From positions 1-64,000 of the forward strand of contig CAYWZW010000018.1 of NCBI GenBank assembly GCA_964462945.1: a stretch of 64,000 nt of DNA, read 5' to 3'. Below, piece by piece: positions 7,757 through 17,656 of this stretch (the stretch's first letter is position 1; the number at the start of each line of letters is the position of its first letter). The notes beneath the pieces were generated by a model. The model ran no database searches and was not told where the DNA came from. It saw nothing but the letters and a program-made list of their open reading frames with translations. Both the position numbers and the translations under genes were made by a program. Source of the DNA: GCA-020343675 sp964462945 (GTDB lineage Bacteria > Planctomycetota > Phycisphaerae > Sedimentisphaerales > Anaerobacaceae).

Positions 7757-10272
7757 AGCTCCATAATTTTCAGGCTCTCGATGCCTCTATCGTCGATGAT
7801 CTTGACGGCGACACGCTTGTTATCGCCGGGCTCGAAGGGCAGAGAGACAGTCCCCCTGTACGATTCTATCAACTCCTCGTCGATTTCAGCCTTGAGGTTC
7901 CTTGCGAGTTTCGCCCAGCCTTCATTTTCGCCGGCCATCGGGAAAAAGACTTGTCGGGGATACAGGCTTCTGCCGTCATAGTCCGTATCCAGCATCCACA
8001 TGGCGATATTCTCTGTGCCGCCTGAGTCGATGTTGCCTGTTCGCGTGTTGTAGTAATCGAAGCCGAGCACCTCAACCTGATATTTGCCCTTATCTTCGCC
8101 CTCCGTGATTTGGGCGAGCTTTACATCCGGCTGGCCGATGAGCCAAAAGCTCTCGTTGCTGGAACGCTTCTTCTTGAGGTCATCGGTGAGCAAATCGGCG
8201 TTCATTTGCGCCTTGAGCAGTACCACACCCGGCCAGTCAGTCTCGTCTATATCCTTTGCTGCTTCCGGGTCGAACTGAAAGGCTGCAAAGATTACAATCT
8301 TCGGATTTGGAACCAAGTGCTGGGCTTCCTCTATCGCCAATTCAACCTGCCGTTGCTCAAGCGGCGCGTGTTCCGGACCGAAAGAGATCACCACCCGCTC
8401 AGCCTTTTCGCCTTTGGTCTCGGCGTCCGCGTGGAGCCAGCGGGTCCCGCCCATAGGCTCGACGCGGGAAAAGTCGATATGCTGGCCTCCTTTGCCCCGG
8501 ATACCTGTCTTGAGAAGCTCGTCCCGCCATTCACTTTGTCTCAGCGTCTCTCCTGAACGGGCTACCGAAACATCTGCGGCTACCACGTCATTGCGAGCCG
8601 AAGGCGAAGCAATCTCATCCAAAGCTTTGACCGCCTGGGCCGGGACCGCTTCTACGGTAAATGGCCCTGTCACCCGCGCCTTGGAATTGTCCGCTTTAGG
8701 CTGATCGTAGAGCGTTTCTTCTCCGGCTGGCTCGTTGTTGGCGATGGATTTGAGGGTAACGTGAGGAACGGTTTTGTATTTGAAGCCACTCGATACGCCT
8801 TCGGCAGGATGGGAAAGCTCATAATAATCAAAAAGCGCCGTCATGAGCCGCTGCTTGGCGAGCGTAATAGCTACACGCGAAGTGTCGCAGGTAATCCAAC
8901 GCCTTCCCCATTGCTCAGCCACATAAGCCGTTGTCCCGCTTCCGCAGGTCGGGTCAAACACCAAATCGCCGGGGTCGCTCGCCATCAGGAGGCAGCGTTC
9001 AATTGCCTTTGTCGTTGTTTGGACCGCGTAGATGGGGTTCATTTCCCCTCTGGTATCGGCCCATAGGTTTGGTATTGATTGAACTGGGTTTTCATCAAAA
9101 TAGCTGACGAAATAGAGGTTTTCATCAGTGCTATAAAGACGCCGTTGCCGGATCAACACATCAAGCCCGGCCTTGTTGGTTCTCCAACTCGTTCTTTTTG
9201 GTGGATATACTTTCCCCTCGAACTCTATGTCAAAGAAGCAAGTCTGAGTGTATCCAGAAGACGCAAGTTTCTCGCATTGGAAGATTCGTGCTCCGCGTGG
9301 AAGAACGGAAAGGTCACTTCTTTCTTCTTTGTTTAGTCTTCTTCTCTCCCCTGTTGGCAACTCCACATAGGTATAATTTCCTTCGCCGGGGGTCTTTGGC
9401 ACAAACAGTGTTCGGTATTTCACCTTGGATACATCTTTGGCGTACCATAAGAGGTAGTCGCTTATACCAGGCATTCCTGCTGTGCCAAGGGGTCTCGTCT
9501 TTGTAAAAGTGATTAGTGCAGAGAAATTCCCCACCCCAAACACCTCATCCATCAGGTTTCTTACAATGTGGACATTTTCATCGGAAATCTGGACAAAGAT
9601 ACTGCCTGATTCGGTAAGTAATTCTCTTGCCAGAAGTAATCGGTCTCGCAAATAGGTAAGATATGAATGGATGCCGAGTTCCCATGTGTCCCGGAAGGCT
9701 TTTATCATCTCCGGTTCAGCAGTCAGGTCTTCGTCTTTGCCGTCTTTTACGTCGCGTTTATTTACAAAGGGCTGAAAGTTTGAGCCGTACTTGATGCCGT
9801 AGGGCGGGTCGATATAGACCATCTGGACCTGACCAGCCATGCCCTCTTTTTCCAAGAGCGAGTTCATCACCAGGAGCGAATCGCCGGCAATCAGCCGATT
9901 CGACCAGTTGTGGGCGTGCTTATAGAACTGAATCGCATCTCGAATAGGCGGATTTTCTTCAAGCGAATCAAAAAGCCCCGGCTGATACTGCGGGCCATTT
10001 TTCTTTCGTACTGCCTCGATGATCGTTCTCGGCTCTATCCGCTCATGAACGTGCAATGATACCGTAGGGACTTCAAAAGACGTATGCTCGGCCTTCCCCG
10101 CCCAGACTAACTGCGGATCAAGATGCGGGTCGTATTGATATTGCTTCTTCTTGCCCGATTCCGGGTCGGTCTGCGGCGTAACCAGCCCCACCGGCGGATT
10201 ATTCAGCCGCTGCTTGCCCTTGTGGTCGTATTGCTCTATGGGTTTTTTCTTTGCAACCTTCTTGCTTGCCAT
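7753..10272 (-). CDS. Type III-like DNA methyltransferase (Mod)
   Basis: Modification subunit of 839 residues. Motif IV DPPYGIKYGSNF begins at residue 155 and motif I FDPTCGSGTTA follows near residue 450. This order defines a beta-class amino-methyltransferase acting on N6-adenine or N4-cytosine. The long middle region between the motifs would carry target recognition. The C-terminal third is an extra region shared with methylases of this operon type (GPFTVEAVPA, SVARSGETLRQSEWRDELL, DFSRVEPMGGTRWLHA). GAGGGATAGGGA directly precedes ATG 10272. It is first in the operon mod-bro-res. A repeat-like segment at 8587-8616 adds about ten residues (IASPSARNDV) without breaking the frame. Confidence 0.9.
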   Translation of the reverse strand: MASKKVAKKKPIEQYDHKGKQRLNNPPVGLVTPQTDPESGKKKQYQYDPHLDPQLVWAGKAEHTSFEVPTVSLHVHERIEPRTIIEAVRKKNGPQYQPGLFDSLEENPPIRDAIQFYKHAHNWSNRLIAGDSLLVMNSLLEKEGMAGQVQMVYIDPPYGIKYGSNFQPFVNKRDVKDGKDEDLTAEPEMIKAFRDTWELGIHSYLTYLRDRLLLARELLTESGSIFVQISDENVHIVRNLMDEVFGVGNFSALITFTKTRPLGTAGMPGISDYLLWYAKDVSKVKYRTLFVPKTPGEGNYTYVELPTGERRRLNKEERSDLSVLPRGARIFQCEKLASSGYTQTCFFDIEFEGKVYPPKRTSWRTNKAGLDVLIRQRRLYSTDENLYFVSYFDENPVQSIPNLWADTRGEMNPIYAVQTTTKAIERCLLMASDPGDLVFDPTCGSGTTAYVAEQWGRRWITCDTSRVAITLAKQRLMTALFDYYELSHPAEGVSSGFKYKTVPHVTLKSIANNEPAGEETLYDQPKADNSKARVTGPFTVEAVPAQAVKALDEIASPSARNDVVAADVSVARSGETLRQSEWRDELLKTGIRGKGGQHIDFSRVEPMGGTRWLHADAETKGEKAERVVISFGPEHAPLEQRQVELAIEEAQHLVPNPKIVIFAAFQFDPEAAKDIDETDWPGVVLLKAQMNADLLTDDLKKKRSSNESFWLIGQPDVKLAQITEGEDKGKYQVEVLGFDYYNTRTGNIDSGGTENIAMWMLDTDYDGRSLYPRQVFFPMAGENEGWAKLARNLKAEIDEELIESYRGTVSLPFEPGDNKRVAVKIIDDRGIESLKIMEL
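8587..8616 (+). repeat. Dispersed-type repeat (cattgcgag...gaagcaatct) inside mod
   Basis: An imperfect palindrome with ATTGC/GCAAT ends and a GCC/GGC core. It has the form of a GTCATTGCGAG..GAAGCAATCTC element that I recall as common in intergenic DNA of many bacteria. Here it lies in frame in the methylase C-terminal region. Confidence 0.5.
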
Positions 10273-10790
10273 TCCCTATCCCTCTGAAAGGTTATTCTGG
10301 CGTGCGCAGGCCACTATACACGTTCTGTTGTCGCCCCGATTGTCTATTATGACCGGCAATTTTTCCGCCATTTCGCCGTTTCCCAACATTATTTCTTCGT
10401 GATGCAGACCGCTCAAAACGCCAATTTAGCACTCCAGACAGCCGAAATCAATTAGTTTCCTGCTGCCAAAACCCGTAAACTCCGGCCAGCAAGCGAATTA
10501 AGCCAAAGGCTTATAAAAACGACGCCAAATTATCTGCTTCCTATAGAACAAAGCGTATCTCAACCCCGAAATGTAGATGCCTTTTTTCAAAAAATTTCAC
10601 TTTTTTTTCAGGTAGGCAAAACTCACCCGCCTCATATCCCCTCGCGCGCACGCGCGCGTGGGCGCGCGTCACGGTGTGCAAAAACTCGTTTTCAGACCCA
10701 AAATCCCGGTCAACATGTTAGGTTTTGTTAGGCCATCGGTGCTCAAGATCCATTTAAGGCATCAAGTACGATGGGTCGCCGGGTTTTTGA
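10273..10790. other. Gene-free interval between mod and the efflux operon
   Basis: 518 bases with no credible coding frame. The mod promoter must lie in the left part, but no clear -35/-10 pair stands out. The right half holds a CG-alternating tract and the first copy of a ~95-bp repeat (10638-10733). Sharp changes in composition suggest a junction. Confidence 0.5.
10638..10733. repeat. Diverged ~95-bp repeat, copy 1
   Basis: Begins CCCTCGCGCGCACGCG, contains GGCGCGCGT, an A-rich block with TTTTCAG, and ends TTAGGTTTTGTTAGG. The same order of blocks recurs at 30904-30993. The copies are in the same orientation with roughly three quarters identity by eye. Confidence 0.6.
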
Positions 10791-13700
10791 CTACGACTTG
10801 ACCTTCCCGAATTTCCAATACAAGGCCGGCATAAACAGCAGATTCATTATAGCGGAGGTCAACAGCCCTCCGAGAATCACTACGGCCATGGGGTGCTCAA
10901 TTTCGTAACCCGGCCGGTTACCTCCGAGCACAATGGGAATCAGGGCCAGCGCCGTGGTGAGCGCGGTCATGAGTATGGGCGCCAGGCGTTCCAGGGCGCC
11001 TCGCAGAATCAGCTCCTTGCCGAAGGACATGTTCTCTTCCATTTCCAAATGGCGATAGTGGCTGATAAGCATAATACTGTTGCGTGCCGCGATGCCCAAG
11101 ACTGTTACGAATCCTATCATCGAGCCGAGGGAGAGCACGCCGCCGCTGCAAAAGGCGCTCAGGATGCTGCCGGTCAGAGCGAAAGGCAGGCACAATATTA
11201 CCAGCAAAGACAATCGTAACGAGTCAAAATCGGCGTAAAGGATAAGAAATATACCAATAATGGACAAAGCCGCTACGGCAAGCAGGCGGTTTTTCGATTG
11301 CTGCCTCTCAGCATACTCGCCGAGAATCTCCGGATGATACCCTGAGGCAAAATCAACCGCTTCGACTTTGGCGGCGATATCACGGGCCACGCTTCCGAGG
11401 TCTTTGCCCCGTACGTTGCAGGAAACGTCAATGTGACGAGAGCTGGCTTCGCGGGTGATCTGATTCGGTGTGGGAGCCACGTAAACATCCGCGACGTCCG
11501 CCATGGGTACGTGGCCGCCGCCTGGAACATCGAGCAATAACGTTTGTAGAGCGGCGACATCATGACGCACGCTGGGTACCCCCCAAACCATCACGTCAAA
11601 TATTTTTTGCTCCTGATATATTTCGCCAACCTTCGTGCCTTTAATCAGGGTGGTAGCGGCTCGGCGGACGTCGCCGGGCGTCAGACCGAACTGGGCCGCG
11701 GCCTGCGGTCGGAACCGAACTTCCACCTGGGGCACCATCGTTAAAGGTTGTACGTGCAGGTCGGCAATCCCTTCGACCTCGGCAATGGTCCCAGCAATCT
11801 CTTTGGCCTTTTGCTCCAGCACCGTCAGGTCGGGACCGTAAATGCGCAAGACAATGGTCGCGCTGGTTCCCGTAAGCACTTCCTTGATGCGTTCCCGCAG
11901 GTAAGTGAGCACGTCCCGATAGAGACCGGGGTAGCCTTCCACCGCCTCTTGGATCTTCGCTACAGTAGCATCATAATCGACTTGGGGATCCACACTGATC
12001 CAGAGTTCGGTGAAGTTCGATCCGACGACCTCGTCGGCCACTTCGGCCCGGCCGATATGCGAGCCGAAATTCCGCACTCCCGGTATCGCCCTCAGCTCCT
12101 TGCTGGCGAGGATCGTGATTCGATCCATCGCTTCCACCGAGGTTCCGGGCTTTTCCACAAAGTGCATTAAGAAGTCATATTCCTTGAAATTGGGGAGGAA
12201 CTCTTCGCCCAATAGGGGTGTAAGGGCCAAGACCCCGCCGAGAATACATATTAAGACAGATATAGTCCATGCCGGACGTTTCATTAAGCCGGGGATGATG
12301 GCGCCATAGCCGCGTTTGAGCCAACTGACCAAAGGGGCGTCTTTTTGGCGCGAAGAGGCGCGCGGCAGGAGGATTAAACACAGCGCCGGCGTCAGGGTCA
12401 GGGCAACAAATAGCGAAGCCATAATGGCCAGGATATATGATAAACCCAGCGGCCTGAAAAACGTCCCCGTCAGACCCGGCAGAAAGAATACCGGCAGTAA
12501 GACCAACGCAATAATCAGGCTTCCGTACAAGACGGCGCTGCGTACTTCCAGCGAGGCGTCGAGCACGACCTGAAAGGATGATCGAGGATTGCCCATTGCC
12601 CGATTGAGCCGCAGCCGGCGCATGATGTTCTCCACGTCGATAATGGCGTCATCGACCACTTCTCCCAGGGCAATAACCAGACCCGCCAGAACCATCGTGT
12701 TGATCGTGCCGCCCCGATAGTGCAGTATTAAAGAGGCCACGATTAAGGAACAGGGAATAGCCAAGGCACTGATAAAAGCCGTACGCCAGTCGTAGAGGAA
12801 AAGCACCAGCACAACCACTGCCAGGATGCAACCGATTAATAAGGCGCGATTCAGGTTTTTAATGGAATTCTCGATAAAAGTGGCTGGACGGAAAATGGTT
12901 GGGTCGATCTGCAGGTCCGGCAGACCGGGTCGCAGAGCGTCCAGGGCCATTTCCACGTTCCGAGTCACTTCCAACGTATTGGCCCAGGGTTGTTTCTCGA
13001 CAATCAGTAGAAGACCCGGCTTATCATTGATGATGGCGTCGCCGATGGGGGCGGGAAAACCCTCCACTACCTCCGTCACATCGCCCAGATGCAGCGCAGC
13101 GCCGCGGCGGTAGGCGACGACGATCTGGGCCAAATCCTCGGCGGTATTTATGACTGAGGTGTGGGTAACAGCCAATCGTTGATTGGGCGTATCCAAAAAG
13201 CCGCCGCCAGCCAATTCAACAGCGTCCCGAGCGGCGGATTCCACCTCCTTCAGCGTAATGTTGTGGGCCCGCAGCCGTTCCGGGTCCACCAATACCTGGA
13301 GCTGCCGATCTCGCTGGCCCCAAATGGCCACATTAGCTACTCCGGCGATGGACATCAGGCGAGGGCGGATGGTCCATTTCGCCAGCGTGGTCATTTCCAC
13401 CTGCGATAGTTTGTCTGAGGAAATCCCGATTTTAAGCGCTCGGCTGGTCGAAGACAGCGGTGAAAGCATGACCGGCGGTTCGGCGATACTGGGTAGGGAA
13501 CCGGACGCCAGGGTGATGCGTTCCTGCACCAGTTGCCGGGCGGCGTGCAAATCGGTTCCGGTCTGAAAAAACAAAACGACCGATGAAAGACCTAATACTG
13601 ACTTGGACCGAATGGTTTGAACCCACGGTGTGCCGTTCAATGCGTTTTCCAGAGGGACCGTGACCAGTGCTTCGACTTCGGCAGTTGACAAGCCGGGAAC

Positions 13701-13856
13701 CTCGGTTTGTACTTCCACATAAGGAGGCGCGAATTCCGGGAAAACATCCAGCGGAGTTCTGCGTATGATGCGAATGCCCACGATTAATATTACGACCGTC
13801 AGGACAACGACTACCACTCGAAGCCGCAGCGACGTTGAAACCAGCCATTTCATCAT
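10791..13856 (-). CDS. CusA/CzcA-type heavy-metal efflux RND transporter
   Basis: Inner-membrane proton-driven pump of 1021 residues, the full size for the HME-RND family. It has an N-terminal membrane helix, RTPLDVFPEFAPPYVEVQTE (typical of the group), two large periplasmic loops, and helices 2-6 and 8-12 around residues 335-530 and 860-1010. The fourth-helix region reads GEVVDDAIIDVENI, an acidic cluster like that used for proton relay in CusA and CzcA. Its ATG follows the stop of the adaptor gene by one base. Together with the adaptor and outer-membrane genes it forms a tripartite efflux system. Metal specificity (Cu/Ag versus Zn/Co/Cd) cannot be read with confidence. Confidence 0.9.
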   Translation of the reverse strand: MMKWLVSTSLRLRVVVVVLTVVILIVGIRIIRRTPLDVFPEFAPPYVEVQTEVPGLSTAEVEALVTVPLENALNGTPWVQTIRSKSVLGLSSVVLFFQTGTDLHAARQLVQERITLASGSLPSIAEPPVMLSPLSSTSRALKIGISSDKLSQVEMTTLAKWTIRPRLMSIAGVANVAIWGQRDRQLQVLVDPERLRAHNITLKEVESAARDAVELAGGGFLDTPNQRLAVTHTSVINTAEDLAQIVVAYRRGAALHLGDVTEVVEGFPAPIGDAIINDKPGLLLIVEKQPWANTLEVTRNVEMALDALRPGLPDLQIDPTIFRPATFIENSIKNLNRALLIGCILAVVVLVLFLYDWRTAFISALAIPCSLIVASLILHYRGGTINTMVLAGLVIALGEVVDDAIIDVENIMRRLRLNRAMGNPRSSFQVVLDASLEVRSAVLYGSLIIALVLLPVFFLPGLTGTFFRPLGLSYILAIMASLFVALTLTPALCLILLPRASSRQKDAPLVSWLKRGYGAIIPGLMKRPAWTISVLICILGGVLALTPLLGEEFLPNFKEYDFLMHFVEKPGTSVEAMDRITILASKELRAIPGVRNFGSHIGRAEVADEVVGSNFTELWISVDPQVDYDATVAKIQEAVEGYPGLYRDVLTYLRERIKEVLTGTSATIVLRIYGPDLTVLEQKAKEIAGTIAEVEGIADLHVQPLTMVPQVEVRFRPQAAAQFGLTPGDVRRAATTLIKGTKVGEIYQEQKIFDVMVWGVPSVRHDVAALQTLLLDVPGGGHVPMADVADVYVAPTPNQITREASSRHIDVSCNVRGKDLGSVARDIAAKVEAVDFASGYHPEILGEYAERQQSKNRLLAVAALSIIGIFLILYADFDSLRLSLLVILCLPFALTGSILSAFCSGGVLSLGSMIGFVTVLGIAARNSIMLISHYRHLEMEENMSFGKELILRGALERLAPILMTALTTALALIPIVLGGNRPGYEIEHPMAVVILGGLLTSAIMNLLFMPALYWKFGKVKS

Positions 13857-13857
13857 T

Positions 13858-15054
13858 TTATTTGCCTACACCAAATTCAGTGCCGAACAGCTCGGCGGCG
13901 CCGGCGCTGACCACGCGGGCTCCAACGGCCGGGCCTCGTGATAAAATGGCAAGCTCGTCGAGCACATAGTTCAGCTCGACTCGCTGCCGCACATAAACCC
14001 GGGGTTTGGCATTTGTGTAAACCCAGGCGCTGCCGTACATGTCGTAGAGAATAGAAGAGTAGGGCACAGTCAGGTTTTCCTCGGCACCTTTTAATGTAAG
14101 AGTCGCACTGACTTTCTGGCCGGGCAGATATGAGAGATTGGCGTTTGACAATTCGTAGAACAGATCGACAGTCGCAGCATCCGGATCGGCACTGAAGGGC
14201 GCTGCAATAGGCTCAGCGGCCTGCGCCTTGGCCCCGGCGAAATCGGCCAAACTGTGCACTCTTGCCGGCTCGTTCATGTCGATGGCAGCCAGATCGCCGG
14301 CATAGACCGGCACTTTGATCCAAACCGGGTCAGCGCCAGTGATTTCCAGCAGGGCCGTTGTCCCCGTAACCGTCTGGCCGCAGGCAACATGAATCTCCTG
14401 GACAATGCCGTCAACGGGAGACTTGATGATCAATGAGGACAGCCCCTCATCGGCCAAGTCGAGATCGCCCTTCTTGAGCAGCTCCAAGCGAGTCTGAGCG
14501 GTTTCCAGACCTGCCTTGGCGCCGGCCAACTGAGCTTGTGCCTCTTCCAACTGTCTAACACTGCCTGCTTTGTCGGCAAGCAACTGTCCAGACCGTTTTA
14601 CCTGTGCCTGAGCTAAATCAAGCTCCACTTTCCGCAGCGAAATCTCTTCTTGTACGCTCAACAGGTCCTTTTGAGGAAGTGCCAACAACAAGCGATACAA
14701 GGCCTGGCCGCTCTTGACTGGTTTGCCCGCTGTGACCGGCGAGCCGGATTCCGGCGGCAGCAGTGTACCTGACACGGGAGCGGATACGGTTATCGACCGG
14801 CCCGAAACGGCGACCACCTGACCGCCAAACGTCCGTTTCCTTCCCAACGAACGGTATTCGACCGCCGCGGTCTGAATTCCCAGTCTGGCCTCGGCTTCGG
14901 CCGTAAGGGTGATCGTTGTGAGGTCCGTCTCTTTGACGGCATTTTGGACTTTCGCCGGGGGCGGCGGTTTTTCTCTCGATCCTGCCTTCTTGCCGCACCC
15001 CCAGATTGTCGCGAGTGCCGTTATCAGGCAGAGGTATTTAAAACAAGTATTCAT
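13858..15054 (-). CDS. Efflux RND periplasmic adaptor (membrane fusion) lipoprotein
   Basis: Adaptor linking the RND pump to the outer-membrane channel. I start it at ATG 15054, which gives a lipoprotein signal (MNTCFKYLCLITALATIWGC) and has AGAGGA ten bases upstream; a longer frame reaches 15114 but overlaps nothing useful. Following the lipoyl-like half (VSAPVSGTLLPPESGSPVTA), a helical hairpin of about 80 residues rich in A, Q and L, the second lipoyl half (IKSPVDGIVQEIHVACGQTV) and beta-barrel segments appear in the usual order. About 398 residues. It lies between the TolC-like gene and the pump gene in one operon. Confidence 0.88.
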   Translation of the reverse strand: MNTCFKYLCLITALATIWGCGKKAGSREKPPPPAKVQNAVKETDLTTITLTAEAEARLGIQTAAVEYRSLGRKRTFGGQVVAVSGRSITVSAPVSGTLLPPESGSPVTAGKPVKSGQALYRLLLALPQKDLLSVQEEISLRKVELDLAQAQVKRSGQLLADKAGSVRQLEEAQAQLAGAKAGLETAQTRLELLKKGDLDLADEGLSSLIIKSPVDGIVQEIHVACGQTVTGTTALLEITGADPVWIKVPVYAGDLAAIDMNEPARVHSLADFAGAKAQAAEPIAAPFSADPDAATVDLFYELSNANLSYLPGQKVSATLTLKGAEENLTVPYSSILYDMYGSAWVYTNAKPRVYVRQRVELNYVLDELAILSRGPAVGARVVSAGAAELFGTEFGVGK

Positions 15055-15094
15055 GCTGTCGTCGTCCTCTGTTCGTGCTCTTTTGGAATTACAC

Positions 15095-16408
15095 TCAAAC
15101 GATTTTCTTTCCAACGCGGTAATTGAGTTCTGCTGCGCTGCGGTGCAGATGGGCGATCAATTGCGTTTGCTGCATACGAGCCTCAACGAGCTTTCCCTTA
15201 GCTTCCAAGACTGAAAGGTAAGACACTTCGCCGGCCGCAAATGACTTCTGGGCCCGTTTGACGGCTTCCTCCAAAGAAGGGATGATATGGTTGCTCCACA
15301 GCTCGACCTGCTCCTGGGCCGAGACGTACCGGGTGTAAGCCTGCCGTACCTGAAGAATGATGTCCTGACGGACCGCCTCATATTGTCGAGCCGCCTGCTC
15401 CAGTTCTGCTTTGGCCCGGGCGATTTGGCCGTCATTTTGATTGAGAATCGGGATTTCGATTGAAAAGCCTGGTCCGCTGTTTAGAGAGTCTTCACCCTTA
15501 TCTTTGGCGTCGATGATGGCGATGAAATTATAGATTTTGGATTGTTCCCAGCCAACGCGTTCGCCGGCCGCTTCGATCTTAAGTTCAGCCGCCCGCAGGT
15601 CCGGCCGGGCGACAAAAGCAACCTCCAGCAATTTATCAATCGACACCTCCGATCGTGAGGTAATATCCGATGACATGATATCGAATGTCGTATCATCAGG
15701 GATAAGCCCGAGCACAGCATTAAGCCGTTGCCGTGAGATAACAATCTCCTTCGAGAACTGTTGGGTGGCGTCGTCTGCTCGCAGCGAATCCACATAGGCA
15801 ACCGATGTCGCCAGCTCGCTCATATCGCCGGCTCCGAGACGTGCCTTGGCAAGCTCAGCCATCTGAAACCGCAATTGAGCATCCTCTTCGCCCAAGTGGG
15901 CCCGCTCCTGGGCCAGCCAGAGGTCGGCGTATGTCGTCTGAACGTCTCGAATAAGGCCCAGACCATGCTCGATGAGATTTTCGGAAAGACTCTGAGCATC
16001 AAGCCTCGCCGCCGCGATGCGGTGGGGACGCTGCCAGAGGACGTCAATAGGCAGGCTCAGCTTTGTTTCGAACAATTTGGGGCCGACGGGGAAAAGAAGG
16101 GACAATACCGGGTTGGTCAGCATATTCGCTTCGATCAAGTCGGCACGGGCGAAACCCAGGGCTGCCAAGTCAGCTTGAAATTGGGCATTATTCCAAAGGG
16201 CTATAGCCACCGCCTCCTCCTGCGAAAGGCCATCGTCAAGAGATACCCCTTCAGGGAGATTGAACGTGCCTGGTTTTGTTACTTGCCCTAATTCATAATC
16301 GGTGCGCTCTTTAATACCTTTAGCAACGTAGGAACGATCCCAAGGGGATTGGACCGTGCAGCCGGCGGCCAGGAGAATGAGCACACCCATGTAGGTTTTT
16401 CCAATCAT
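15095..16408 (-). CDS. TolC/CusC-family outer-membrane efflux lipoprotein
   Basis: Outer-membrane channel of the tripartite pump. The start at 16408 gives a lipoprotein signal MIGKTYMGVLILLAAGC; the frame extends to a TTG at 16426, and AAGGA lies too close to the ATG to decide. Two long alternating helical repeats are visible (EEAVAIALWNNAQFQADLAA near residue 65 and the parallel AELKIEAAGERVGWEQSK near 285), as in all OEP proteins. ALGFARADLIEANMLTNPVLS is the typical first-repeat motif. First gene of the efflux operon, 40 bases before the adaptor. Confidence 0.85.
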   Translation of the reverse strand: MIGKTYMGVLILLAAGCTVQSPWDRSYVAKGIKERTDYELGQVTKPGTFNLPEGVSLDDGLSQEEAVAIALWNNAQFQADLAALGFARADLIEANMLTNPVLSLLFPVGPKLFETKLSLPIDVLWQRPHRIAAARLDAQSLSENLIEHGLGLIRDVQTTYADLWLAQERAHLGEEDAQLRFQMAELAKARLGAGDMSELATSVAYVDSLRADDATQQFSKEIVISRQRLNAVLGLIPDDTTFDIMSSDITSRSEVSIDKLLEVAFVARPDLRAAELKIEAAGERVGWEQSKIYNFIAIIDAKDKGEDSLNSGPGFSIEIPILNQNDGQIARAKAELEQAARQYEAVRQDIILQVRQAYTRYVSAQEQVELWSNHIIPSLEEAVKRAQKSFAAGEVSYLSVLEAKGKLVEARMQQTQLIAHLHRSAAELNYRVGKKIV

Positions 16409-16440
16409 GTCCTTGTGTCCAGACAACTATGACTCGTACA

Positions 16441-16467
16441 AGAACCAGCCCGGGTCCGGGTGGTTCT
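16441..16467. terminator. Strong hairpin, possible terminator
   Basis: AGAACCA-g-CCCGG/CCGGG-TGGTTCT with a two-base loop. Only a weak T-rich run follows on either strand. Its place, downstream of the methyltransferase gene and just upstream of the TolC-like start, suits a minus-strand terminator. Confidence 0.35.
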
Positions 16468-16682
16468 CGTTTTGGGCATAGACAGCCCTTTGGTCCTGTT
16501 CCTTCCGGGTCGCACTGAGTAGATACAAGAGAGGACTGGGCAAGAAAGAGCGATCCTTGCGATTGCAGCGGACGGCTCTATTCGCGTAAGCTCTCTTTCT
16601 CCGTGCCTACGACTATAGCACAATTTCTTTGCGGGGTAGATCCGAAAGCCAGATATAATTATACTCTCACCGAAGCCGAAAA

Positions 16683-17450
16683 TCAAAGGGAAACCGGGCC
16701 GGTCTTTCTGGCTAATACTGCGCATGCCTGTCCTGAGGCCAAACTATATCTCGGCACCCATCTCTCGACGATCAACCCGCACTTGTGGACTTCTTTGGCA
16801 AAAGCACTGCGACTGAGACGGAGGCGATGTTGGGTTCCGGGCTCATGAGATTTCCACTTCTGACAACGTGGGGTATCATAGATCATTGAGTTGCAGAAGA
16901 AGGAAACAACAATCGGTCCGGAACATATCCTTCGAAGCTCTGTCAAAATCAGTTGACGTATTTGAGATTCGGGCAGGCAACACAATTGATTTACGATTGC
17001 CGCGCCAAAGCGATCGTCTTCAAAACCGGTCTGGAAAATGTCCACAACTTGGAAATTATCTTTGTCATTGATGCAGTCTTCACCAAGCACACCGCCATAC
17101 AGGTGCATCCGCGCAACTACATGAGAAGAGGAGTCTGCGGACGTGACCCTGTAACCCAGCTTTTTTAGAAGTGGTAAAAGCCGGCTGCATCCACAGGGCC
17201 AGTTTAGTACGGACGTGCCGCGAGGCACAGCTTTCAAAGCCTTGGCGACATACTTCTCTTCACGGCGTTTCTCTGCCGTGCCTTCGAACGGTCCAACAGG
17301 CTGGCTGAGTCCACGCTTACCGCCAACACCACCAGCACGCCTGGGAACGGAGTCATCCCTCACGGGGGTAACCACAGGTGTCTCATGCCGTTTCAGTGCC
17401 CGGTTCTTCTCAGCGTCTTTTGTTCTTCCCATTTTCAAGAGCAGGGACAA
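16683..17450 (-). CDS. Putative class I SAM-dependent methyltransferase
   Basis: 255 residues. The first 80 are basic and low in order. A motif I-like glycine loop, SVLNWPCGCSRLLPLLKKLG, is followed by an acidic strand end (VTSADSS) and a later FGAAIVNQLCCLPE segment resembling motif II and III positions. The cysteine-rich glycine loop (PCGCSR) departs from D-x-G-x-G-x-G. The substrate is unknown; placement between efflux and lipid A genes hints at an envelope target, which is inference. It may share control with neither neighbour, since it is divergent from the two-component system and ends at a hairpin. Confidence 0.55.
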   Translation of the reverse strand: MSLLLKMGRTKDAEKNRALKRHETPVVTPVRDDSVPRRAGGVGGKRGLSQPVGPFEGTAEKRREEKYVAKALKAVPRGTSVLNWPCGCSRLLPLLKKLGYRVTSADSSSHVVARMHLYGGVLGEDCINDKDNFQVVDIFQTGFEDDRFGAAIVNQLCCLPESQIRQLILTELRRICSGPIVVSFFCNSMIYDTPRCQKWKSHEPGTQHRLRLSRSAFAKEVHKCGLIVERWVPRYSLASGQACAVLARKTGPVSL

Positions 17451-17563
17451 AAGTCAATTCTGTCTGGCCAACGACGCCATTCCGAATTTACTTATGATAA
17501 CAAATCATTCCTTAAAATAAGCTGAAGACCCACTCAAGAAGTAATAGTCTCCGAAAGAGCTAT

Positions 17564-17591
17564 TTCACAGGACCATAGCATCTGGTACAAT
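17564..17591 (+). promoter_or_regulatory. Possible promoter of the two-component system
   Basis: TTCACA (17564-17569), a 16-base spacer and TACAAT (17586-17591), about 65 bases before the response regulator start. Confidence 0.4.
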
Positions 17592-17656
17592 GGCACGGCT
17601 CAGATTGTGTGAAGAAACTGGACGCATACAAATTAGAGGATATGTCCGAGATAGAT

